Shown one piece after another: positions 52,215 to 60,142 of a stretch of 64,000 nucleotides of DNA. The stretch is from an uncultured Xanthomonas sp. (GTDB lineage Bacteria; Pseudomonadota; Gammaproteobacteria; Xanthomonadales; Xanthomonadaceae), in contig CALTTS010000007.1 in the NCBI GenBank assembly GCA_943912265.1, forward strand, positions 1-64,000, in the 5' to 3' direction. How positions within the stretch are numbered: position 1 is the stretch's first letter; each line of letters begins with the position of its first letter. Under the pieces are notes generated by a model. The model was given only the letters and a program-made list of their open reading frames with translations, was not told the origin of the DNA and did no database searches. A program made the position numbers and the translations under genes.

Positions 52215-53549
52215 TCACGACCAGCGTTCGGTCAGGGACTGCGCCAGCTCCGCCGGCGCGGCAAGCGGATGGCCGCGTTCGCCCAGCAGCCTGGACGCGG
52301 CCGGGTCGTAGCAGCCCTCCAGCGACTGCCCGGCCACCCACGCCCCGGAGGCGGCCAGCGCGACGGCACCCGCCACCCGCGCCGGATCGCTGCCGCTGAG
52401 CATCAGCACGGCGCTGTCGCCGGGCGGGAGCGCATCGACGACGTCGCCGGCCGCACCCTCCTCGAAGTGCAGCCCCTGCGCGCCGGACGCCAGGCCCATG
52501 CCGTCGGGCAGCACGTAGGCCGTCGCCGGGCGCAGGACCGCGCCGGACACGGCGAGTTCGACCGGCAACCGCGAAACCCGTGCCACCTGCTTGACCAGGT
52601 TGTCGTAGCGGCCGCCGTCCAGCCGCAGCTGCACCAGCACCGGCCGCGGGAAATCCGGCGGCAGCGCGGCCAGCAGCTTGCGTACCGCATCGGGGCCGCC
52701 GATGCCGGCCAGCACCAGCACCGCGCCGTCAGTCGTTACCGCGGCGGCGTCCGCATCGACCAGGCTCAGGCCTTCGATCGAGATTTCCGGCACGGCCGGC
52801 GCCGGCGGCGGCGGCGGCGCTGCGGCGACTTCGGCAACCGGGTCGTCGACCAGTTCCCAGCTCGACGACGGCGGCACGTAGGCGGCGGCCGGCGCATCGG
52901 CCATGCGCCCGGCGCAGGAACCAGCGGCGGGTTCCGCCGGCGACGGCGCCGCGGCTTCGGCGGTGGCCGGCGCGACCGGCAGCGCGTTTTCCCACGGCAG
53001 CACGTCGAGCACGGCATCCTCGACCACCGGGCGCGCCGGCGCCGGGTCGAGCAGGCCGTCGGCGGGCAGCGCGCCGGCCAGCAGGCCCGCTTCGTCCACA
53101 TGCGGGCCGAACGCCGCGTCCGCGTGCCGTTGCTGCGGCGTCACCGGCAGGCCCGGGACCGGGATCGCGCTGACCTGCTCGTCGTGCCCGGGCGGCAGCA
53201 CGTCGTCGTGCCCCTGCAGCTTGGCGGCCAGATGGCGGACCTGCCGCTGCGCCTCCCAGCCGGTTCGGCCGGCCGCGACCTCGGCATCGTCGAGGATCAG
53301 GGTGAGGCCGGGCGCGTCCAGCACCGGCGCGAGGCGTTCGAGCGCCTCCTCCACCGCCGGCTCCAGCGCGACCAGCACCGCGGACGGCGCCGCGGCGCGG
53401 ATCGCCGCATCGTCCAGCGCGGACGGATCGTCCTCGAGCACGATGTCGGCACCGGCCGCCAGCAGGGCCTGGTGCAGCGTTTCGCGCGCGGCGCCCTGCC
53501 GGGCCAGCAGCGCGACCCGGCGGCCGGCGTTGGCGTCACTGGCGGACAC
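52215..53549 (-). CDS. CheB-like protein of the Pil-Chp system, catalytic triad lost
   Basis: A 444-residue protein in the chpB position. An N-terminal receiver-like region (about 10-115) lacks a clear phospho-acceptor. A Pro/Ala-rich linker runs to about 270, and the C-terminal 165 residues align with the CheB methylesterase. The active site is gone: against Salmonella CheB, Ser164 becomes Gly282 (AGIGGPDAVR for ASTGGTEAIR), His190 becomes Leu308 (VQLRL for TQHMP) and Asp286 becomes Ala390 (LSGSDPARVAG for LTGMGNDGAAG). It is therefore probably a scaffold or binding protein. It overlaps chpA by 14 bases. Confidence 0.85.
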   Translation of the reverse strand: MSASDANAGRRVALLARQGAARETLHQALLAAGADIVLEDDPSALDDAAIRAAAPSAVLVALEPAVEEALERLAPVLDAPGLTLILDDAEVAAGRTGWEAQRQVRHLAAKLQGHDDVLPPGHDEQVSAIPVPGLPVTPQQRHADAAFGPHVDEAGLLAGALPADGLLDPAPARPVVEDAVLDVLPWENALPVAPATAEAAAPSPAEPAAGSCAGRMADAPAAAYVPPSSSWELVDDPVAEVAAAPPPPPAPAVPEISIEGLSLVDADAAAVTTDGAVLVLAGIGGPDAVRKLLAALPPDFPRPVLVQLRLDGGRYDNLVKQVARVSRLPVELAVSGAVLRPATAYVLPDGMGLASGAQGLHFEEGAAGDVVDALPPGDSAVLMLSGSDPARVAGAVALAASGAWVAGQSLEGCYDPAASRLLGERGHPLAAPAELAQSLTERWS

Positions 53550-56500
53550 GGGCGATCCCCAGCAAATCGTAGACGTTGCGCATCAGATCCAGTTCCTGGT
53601 ACGGCTTGCCGAGATAGCGCTGCACGCCGATGTCGAGCGCGCGCTGTCGGTGCTTGTCGCCGGTGCGCGAGGTGATCATCACGATCGGCACGGCCTTGTA
53701 GCGCGGGTCGGCGCGCATCGCGGTGGCCAGCTCGTAGCCGTCCATGCGCGGCATCTCGATGTCCAGCAGCATCAGGTCGGGCACCCGCTCCTCGAGCCGT
53801 TCCAGCGCCTCCACGCCGTCGCGCGCGGTGACGACCTCGAAGTTGTTGCGCTCGAGCACGCGGCCGGTGACCTTGCGCATCGTCAGCGAGTCGTCCACCA
53901 CCATCACCAGCGGCACGTGCCGGGCCTCGACGGCCTGCGGCGCGGCCTGCGGGCGTTCCGGCTGGGTCAGGTGGCGGCGCACCAGCGGCGCCACGTCGAG
54001 GATGACCACGACCTCGCCCTCGCCGGTGATCGTGGCGCCGTAGATGCCGGGCACCGAGGCGATCTGCGGGCCCACCGACTTGACCACGATCTCGCGGTTG
54101 CCGAGCACCTGGTCGATCGCCACCGCGGCGTGCAGGTCGCCGGCGCGGACCAGCAGCAGCGGCACCTGCGCCTGGCCTTCGGCACGCGCGGCGCCGTGGC
54201 CGACCAGCGCGCCGAGGTCGTGGAGCGCGTAGTCCTCGCCGTTGTAGTGGTAGCTGCCGGAACCGGCCTCGTAGCGCTCGCGGCCGATGCGGCCGATGCC
54301 GCTGACCGAGGCCACCGGCACCGCGTAGGTGGTTTCGCCGATCTGCACGAACACCGCCTGGGTGACCGCCAGCGTCTGCGGCAGGCGCAGGGTGAAGGTG
54401 ACGCCCTGGCCGTCGACCGAGGCGATCTCGACCGAACCGCCCAGCTGCAGCACTTCGTTGCGCACCACGTCCATGCCGACGCCACGGCCGGCGAGCTGAC
54501 TGACGCTCTCGGCGGTGCTGAAGCCGGTCTGCATGATCAGCGCGTCCAGCTCGGCCGCGGTCAGCACCTGCCCCGGCGCCACCAGCCCGCGCTCCTCGGC
54601 ACGGCGGCGGATCGCGGCGCGGTCCAGGCCGCGGCCGTCGTCGGACACCTGCAGCACGATTTCCGAACCTTCGCGGCGCATCCGCAGGCGGATCGTGCCT
54701 TCCTCCGCCTTGCCGGCGGCGCGGCGCGCCTCCGGCGCCTCGATGCCGTGGGCCACCGAGTTGCGCAGCATGTGCTCGATCGGCGCGACCATGTGGTCGA
54801 GCACGCTGCGGTCCAGTTCGCCGTGGGTGCCGTCGAGCTGCAGTTCCACGCGCTTGCCGGTTTCCTCGGCCGCCTGGCGGACGGCGCGGCGCAGGCGCGG
54901 GACGATGCCGTCGAACGGCACCATGCGCGCGCTCATCAGGCCGTCCTGCAGTTCGGTGCTGACGCGCGACTGCTGCTGCAGCAGGCCGTCGTACTGGCGC
55001 GACAGGTCGTCGAGCACGCCCTGCAGGCCGGTGAGGTCGGCCGCCGATTCGTTCAGCGCGCGGCTGAGCTGCTGCAGCGTCGAGAAGCGGTCCAGCTCGA
55101 GCGGATCGAAGGCCGGGTCGCCGCTGTCCTGCTCGCGCTGGTAGCGGGCGACGATCTGCGCCTCGGTTTCCAGGTCCAGGCGGCGCAGCTGGTCGCGCAG
55201 ACGCGCGTTGGTGCGGTCCAGCTCGGCCATCGCGCTGCGGAACGCGCCCATCTGCTGTTCCAGGCGCGAGCGGTAGATCGCGACCTCGCCGGCATGGTTG
55301 ACCAGCTGGTCGAGCAGGTCGGCGCGGACGCGGACCTGCTCCTGCGATGCGCGCGGCACCGCTTCCGGTTCGACCAGCGTCTCCGCCGGCAGCGGCGCCG
55401 ACAGCGGCGCGGCCGCGTAGGCCGGTGCCGGGGAAGCGGCATCGGGCACCGCTGCGGGCACGCCGGCATCCGGCGCGGCCGTTGCCGGCACGTCCGCAAC
55501 GGATGCGGCCTCGGCCGGTGCGGCCGTCGTGGCCGCGGTTTCGACGGCCACGGCCTGCCCTGCGGCGCGGGCGTCGAAAGCCTGCACCAGCGCATCCGGC
55601 CGCCGGACCGAACGCCGTGCCGCGACCCGGGTCAGCAGATGGTGCAGATGGTCGAAGCCACGTTCGAGCAGACGGACGTCGTCGCCGGAGAAAGCGGTGC
55701 GCTCGGACGCCACCGCCTCGAGCAGCGATTCGATCGCGTGGGCGAGGTCGCCGATGGCATTGATGCCGGCCATGCGCGCGCCGCCCTTGAGCGTGTGCAG
55801 GTCGCGTTGCAGACCGGCCAGCAGTTCGTGGTCTTCCGGCGCGTCGCGCAGGCCGGCGAGCAGGCCGTCGCAATGGTCGAGCAGGTCTCGCCCTTCCTCG
55901 ACGAAAATCTCGACCAGCTCCATGTCCAGCCCGTGCTCGTCGAGCGGATCGTCGCCTTCGTCCGGCAGCGGCGGCAACGGATGCATTCCTTCCGCAGACG
56001 CAGACGCAGGTGCGGGCGCAGCGGCGATGGCCGGCACCGGCGTGGTCCCCGCTTCCGCTTCGGCAGGCCCGGCGGAGGGCGGCGTCAGGTCCGCGGCCAG
56101 CTCCGTTTCGGCCGAGGCCGAGGCCGAGGCCGAGGTTTCGGTTTCGGTTTCGGTTTCGGCGGCATCGTCCGCGACGAAGGCCGTGCCGTGATCGGCCTCG
56201 GCGTCCGCGCCCGCCCAGGACAGCTCCGCGCCGGTCGTCCCGGCCGCGGCATCGGCCACATCCGGCGTCGGGCCGAATGCCGGCGCCATCGCGGCGGCGG
56301 CGTCTTCCGCGGCCGCCTCGATCTTCTCGCTGGAAGCCGGCACGGCAACCGTTTCGGGCGAAGGCTCGGCCGCGAGGGCATCCGTCACGCTCCCGTGCGC
56401 CGGCGGCTCATCAACCGCGGCGGCCGACGATTCGTCCTGCGCCGGCGCTGCGGCTTCGGTCTCGGTCGGCGACGGCACCGCGCCATCGTCATGTGCGGCT

Positions 56501-59500
56501 ACGTCCGTCACCGGCGCCGCATCGCCACACCCGGCACCCGACCCGGCAACCGGGGCCGCCGCATCTTCGGCGATCGGCTCGGGTTCCGGCTCGGAAGCCG
56601 GCGCTTCCGGCTCGGCCACGGCCTCGAAGGCCACGGTCTCGAAGGACGCGGATTCTCCCGCGGCCGGCACGTCCACGATGTCCGTTTCGGCAGGCGGCAC
56701 GACGACCGGCAGCGAGGCCGCCGGCACGTCGATGGCCGCATGGCCTTCCGGGGCCGGCTCGGGCTCGCCGCCGGTTTCCGTCGCCAGGGCCAGATCGGCG
56801 GCCTCCGCAATGGAAGCCGCGCCGCCGTCTTCCTCCACGACCACCGCGGCGGTCGAAGCGGCATCGGCAAGGAAGGTATCCAGCGCGGTGCCGGCCGCTT
56901 CGGCGGCATCGAGCGCGGAATCCTCGTCCGGCGCGCCCGCCGCATCACCGGTCGGCGGCGCCGCCTCGCCGGCGTCGGCGTGCAGCACGGACGCCTCCGC
57001 ATCGGCGTCCGACGGCACCGGCACGGCCGGCGAACCGGCCTCGTCCGTCGGCACGCCGGCTGCGTTGCCGGCATCGGCCGCCGGGGCGGCGACCGGGGCG
57101 TAGGTGGCGCTCCAGCTCCAGTCAGCGGCCCGCGGCGGTGCCGGCCGCAGGGCCTCGGGCTCGGCCGGCGTCGCCGCGGCCATCGCGGCCGCCGCTTCGG
57201 GTACGGGCACCGTGTCCGGCTCCGTCCCGGCCGACGGCAGACCGTCGACGAAGCGCGCCACGTCCGCGGCCTCGCCGAGGGCTTCGGTGGTGACTTCGGC
57301 AACCGCATCGCCGGGTTCGAATGCGCTCTCCCCGGCGTCCGCCGCATCCGCGAGCGCCGTATCCTCGGCCTCGTCGGGCAGCTCGACCGCGGGCGGCCAC
57401 TGCGCCGGCGGCAGCGCATCCACCAGCGGCTGCAGGCGCCCGGCCAGCGCGGCGAACGAAGGAATGCGCGGCGCCTCGCCGCGCAGGGCATCGAGGCAGG
57501 TGGCGATCGCGGCGGCGCTTCCGGCCAGCGCGGCCACGCCGTCGGCCGAGGGGAGCGCGTCGGCGGCCAGCAAGCGCTGGACGTAGGTTTCCGCGCGACC
57601 GGTGACTTCGGTGATCTCCGGCACGTCGGTCATCGCGAACGCGCCGTTGATCGTGTGCAGGGCGCGCAGCAGCGGTTCGTCGACCGGCGATGCCGGCCCC
57701 GCATCGGCCAGCCAGCCGCGCAGGGTCTGCAGATGCCCGCCGACCTCGGCCTCGAGGATCTCGAGCAGGACGCTGTCCACCGAAGCGGGGGTGCCTTCGG
57801 CCTCGGCCTCGACGGCGGGCAGAGCGTCCTCGGCCAGCGGCATTTCCGCCGGTTCCGGGCCGGCACCGGCGATGACTTCCGTCCCGGCCGACGCATCCAC
57901 CGCGTCCGGGGCCGCGGCATCGCCGGCCGGTGCGCTTGCCGGCGCCGCCTGCACGAACACCTCGTCGCCGGCGGCGATGCGCTCGGCCACCGCTTCCAGC
58001 CGCCCCAGGTCGGCACTGACCGGCGCCTGCCCGCGCAGGGCGGCGTTGATCTGCGGCAGCACGGCGATGGCCTGGTCGACCATCGCCACGACCGCAGGAC
58101 TGGCCGGCCGGGTGCCGTCGAGCACGCGGTTGAGCATGCTCTCGATCTTCCAGCTGAACTCGCCCAGCGTCTTCGCGCCGACCAGACGCCCGCTGCCCTT
58201 GAGCGTGTGGAACACGCGGCGCACCGGGCGCAGGGCTTCGAGATTGTCCGGCGCGGCCTTCCAGGCCGGCAGCAGGCGGCCGAGGTTGACCATTTCCTCG
58301 TCGAATTCTTCGAGGAACACGTCGCGGATGTCGCTGTCGATGCCGTCCACTTCCTCGTCGAAGCCGCCGTCGGCGACCGTGACGGGGGCCGGCGCAGCCA
58401 TCGGGTAGGCCGGCTCGTCGCTCGTCGGTTCGATATCGGGCACCTCGGCGGCGGGCGCATCCGCGGGCACGGGCGCCGGCGTTTCCGCGAGCGGAACTTG
58501 CGGAGCGGCCGTCCCGGCGTCGGGCGCCGGCGCGGCGAAAACCGCGGCCGGGTCGAATGCGTCGGCATCGAACTGCAAGGCGTCGATATCCATTTCGCCG
58601 AAAGGCGCGGCCGGTGCGGCCGACGCAGGCACCTCGGCCGCGGGCGCCAGCACATCCGTCGCCGGCCCGATGGCGGGCGTCGCGTCCGCGGAGGCGGAGG
58701 CATCGGCAGCCACGTCCGCCGGCAGCGCGAAGGGCGCGCGATCCGTCGCGTCGATGTCGTCGCCGGCCCCGGCCGCCGCGATGGCCGGCAGCGGCCAGTA
58801 ATGCAGGGCTTCCAGGCTGGTGCGGGCGATGTCGAGGATCTCGTCGCGGTTCGGGCGGCGCTCGCGCAGGGCTTCGAGGAAATATTCCAGGCTGGCCATC
58901 GCGTCGGCCAGCGTGTCGAGCTGGTGGCCGCCCGGCACGCGGCGCCGTTCGATCAGCTCGGCGCCGACGTAGCGGCGCACGCCTTCCAGGTAGTCGGCGG
59001 CCTGCGGCAGGTCGAGCATGCGCAGCGCGCCGACCACTTCGCCGAGCAGGGCCGGCACTTCGGCCAGGCGCGCATGGTCCCAGCCGGTTTCGATGAAGGC
59101 GACGAAATCCTCGCGGGCGCGGGCGAAGTTGGCGATGGCCTCCTGCGCCAGCACGTCGAGCGTGCGCCGCATCTCGGCGGCACCGGCGCCCTCCTCGGCC
59201 TCGGCCGCGGGCGCGCCGAGGTGGTCGACCTGTTCGTCGAGCATGGCATCGACGTAGAGCAGCGCGCCGGCGATGTCGAGCAGCGCGCCATCGTCGACCG
59301 GCGCACTGCCGTCGATCATGCCCGCCAGCGTCGCGCGCTGTTGCCGCACCACGTCGCGGGCCATGCCCAGGCCCATCATGCCCAACGTGTCGGCCACGCC
59401 GGACAGCGCATCGAGCTGCGGCTTCAGCCCGGCGATGTCGCCGCCGGTGCGCAGGTGCAGGTCGAGCGCGTCCTTGGTGCGCAGCAATTCCTCCTTCAGC

Positions 59501-60033
59501 GCGCCGCCGACGCTGTCCAGCAGCGCGCGGTTGCGCCCGCTCAGGCTGCCGCGGGCGTGCTCGATCTCCTCCTCGCTCGGCGCCGGGCCATCATCAACCG
59601 GGCCGGCGGCGAGCAGCGCGCTCTCGCTCAGTCCCGCCGCGCCGCGTGCCGCGCGGATCTCGTTGAGCAGCGGCAGCAGCACGATCGGGATGTCGCGGTG
59701 GCCGTCCTGCAGGCGCTCCAGGTAATCCGGCAGCAGCATCGTGCCGCGCATCAGCGTGGCGGCGTCCTCGGCGTTGCCGACGCGGCCGTCCTGCAGCGCC
59801 TGCGCCAGCAGTTCCAGCTCCTCGGCCACCATCGCCGGGGCGTACAGCTCGACCATCCGCAAGGTGCCCTGCACCTGGTGCAGGTAGGCGGCGCAGGCGC
59901 GCATGTGGCCGCCGTCGGCCGCGGCCTCGACGTGGGCCTCGATCTCGGCCCGCGCCTTGCGCAGGGTCTCGTCGAGTTCGGGCTTGACCCAGCCCAGCAC
60001 CGCATGGCTCATGGCGTGGCGAAGCGCGCTCAT
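53536..60033 (-). CDS. chpA: ChpA: hybrid CheA-type kinase of the twitching-motility system
   Basis: A 2165-residue histidine kinase/response regulator. An N-terminal helical region (1-560) is followed by three HPt-like domains: HTLKGS near 609, a degenerate HTINGA near 793 lacking the Lys, and HTLKGG near 1413. Between the second and third is a linker of about 470 residues rich in Ala, Pro, Glu, Asp and Thr. Dimerisation (near 1555), HATPase (HMLRNSVAHGIE near 1759, DDGRGLD, GRGVGMDVV), a CheW-like domain and a C-terminal receiver (VVDDS, LLDIEMPRMDG, KPY) complete it. It receives signals from PilJ and phosphorylates PilG and PilH to steer type IV pili. The ATG at 60033 overlaps a 26-codon ORF by ATGA. 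Confidence 0.94.
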   Translation of the reverse strand: MSALRHAMSHAVLGWVKPELDETLRKARAEIEAHVEAAADGGHMRACAAYLHQVQGTLRMVELYAPAMVAEELELLAQALQDGRVGNAEDAATLMRGTMLLPDYLERLQDGHRDIPIVLLPLLNEIRAARGAAGLSESALLAAGPVDDGPAPSEEEIEHARGSLSGRNRALLDSVGGALKEELLRTKDALDLHLRTGGDIAGLKPQLDALSGVADTLGMMGLGMARDVVRQQRATLAGMIDGSAPVDDGALLDIAGALLYVDAMLDEQVDHLGAPAAEAEEGAGAAEMRRTLDVLAQEAIANFARAREDFVAFIETGWDHARLAEVPALLGEVVGALRMLDLPQAADYLEGVRRYVGAELIERRRVPGGHQLDTLADAMASLEYFLEALRERRPNRDEILDIARTSLEALHYWPLPAIAAAGAGDDIDATDRAPFALPADVAADASASADATPAIGPATDVLAPAAEVPASAAPAAPFGEMDIDALQFDADAFDPAAVFAAPAPDAGTAAPQVPLAETPAPVPADAPAAEVPDIEPTSDEPAYPMAAPAPVTVADGGFDEEVDGIDSDIRDVFLEEFDEEMVNLGRLLPAWKAAPDNLEALRPVRRVFHTLKGSGRLVGAKTLGEFSWKIESMLNRVLDGTRPASPAVVAMVDQAIAVLPQINAALRGQAPVSADLGRLEAVAERIAAGDEVFVQAAPASAPAGDAAAPDAVDASAGTEVIAGAGPEPAEMPLAEDALPAVEAEAEGTPASVDSVLLEILEAEVGGHLQTLRGWLADAGPASPVDEPLLRALHTINGAFAMTDVPEITEVTGRAETYVQRLLAADALPSADGVAALAGSAAAIATCLDALRGEAPRIPSFAALAGRLQPLVDALPPAQWPPAVELPDEAEDTALADAADAGESAFEPGDAVAEVTTEALGEAADVARFVDGLPSAGTEPDTVPVPEAAAAMAAATPAEPEALRPAPPRAADWSWSATYAPVAAPAADAGNAAGVPTDEAGSPAVPVPSDADAEASVLHADAGEAAPPTGDAAGAPDEDSALDAAEAAGTALDTFLADAASTAAVVVEEDGGAASIAEAADLALATETGGEPEPAPEGHAAIDVPAASLPVVVPPAETDIVDVPAAGESASFETVAFEAVAEPEAPASEPEPEPIAEDAAAPVAGSGAGCGDAAPVTDVAAHDDGAVPSPTETEAAAPAQDESSAAAVDEPPAHGSVTDALAAEPSPETVAVPASSEKIEAAAEDAAAAMAPAFGPTPDVADAAAGTTGAELSWAGADAEADHGTAFVADDAAETETETETSASASASAETELAADLTPPSAGPAEAEAGTTPVPAIAAAPAPASASAEGMHPLPPLPDEGDDPLDEHGLDMELVEIFVEEGRDLLDHCDGLLAGLRDAPEDHELLAGLQRDLHTLKGGARMAGINAIGDLAHAIESLLEAVASERTAFSGDDVRLLERGFDHLHHLLTRVAARRSVRRPDALVQAFDARAAGQAVAVETAATTAAPAEAASVADVPATAAPDAGVPAAVPDAASPAPAYAAAPLSAPLPAETLVEPEAVPRASQEQVRVRADLLDQLVNHAGEVAIYRSRLEQQMGAFRSAMAELDRTNARLRDQLRRLDLETEAQIVARYQREQDSGDPAFDPLELDRFSTLQQLSRALNESAADLTGLQGVLDDLSRQYDGLLQQQSRVSTELQDGLMSARMVPFDGIVPRLRRAVRQAAEETGKRVELQLDGTHGELDRSVLDHMVAPIEHMLRNSVAHGIEAPEARRAAGKAEEGTIRLRMRREGSEIVLQVSDDGRGLDRAAIRRRAEERGLVAPGQVLTAAELDALIMQTGFSTAESVSQLAGRGVGMDVVRNEVLQLGGSVEIASVDGQGVTFTLRLPQTLAVTQAVFVQIGETTYAVPVASVSGIGRIGRERYEAGSGSYHYNGEDYALHDLGALVGHGAARAEGQAQVPLLLVRAGDLHAAVAIDQVLGNREIVVKSVGPQIASVPGIYGATITGEGEVVVILDVAPLVRRHLTQPERPQAAPQAVEARHVPLVMVVDDSLTMRKVTGRVLERNNFEVVTARDGVEALERLEERVPDLMLLDIEMPRMDGYELATAMRADPRYKAVPIVMITSRTGDKHRQRALDIGVQRYLGKPYQELDLMRNVYDLLGIARVRQ
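56111..56158. repeat. Tandem hexanucleotide repeats in the chpA linker
   Basis: Four copies of GCCGAG (56111-56134) followed by four copies of GTTTCG (56135-56158). On the coding strand they give alternating Glu-Thr and Ser-Ala. The unit is six bases, so gain or loss keeps the frame and only alters linker length. Confidence 0.85.
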
Positions 60034-60110
60034 GCGCGGCCTCCGCGGGCGGTCGCCGTGGCGCGGCGGATGGCGCGGCGGCCCTGGTTCGATGTCTCGG
60101 CTGGCTTCAT
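60030..60110 (-). CDS. 26-codon basic ORF between pilJ and chpA (putative)
   Basis: An ATG at 60110, 9 bases after an AGGA, opens a 26-residue frame starting MKPAETSNQGRRAIRRA whose TGA overlaps the chpA ATG (ATGA). It has seven Arg and one Lys. The pilJ-chpA spacer is otherwise empty. It may only couple chpA translation to upstream ribosomes, or encode a tiny protein; coding selection cannot be judged from one sequence. Confidence 0.3.
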   Translation of the reverse strand: MKPAETSNQGRRAIRRATATARGGRA

Positions 60111-60142
60111 CGGAATCGTCCTGTCCCCTGCATCCGCACCGG

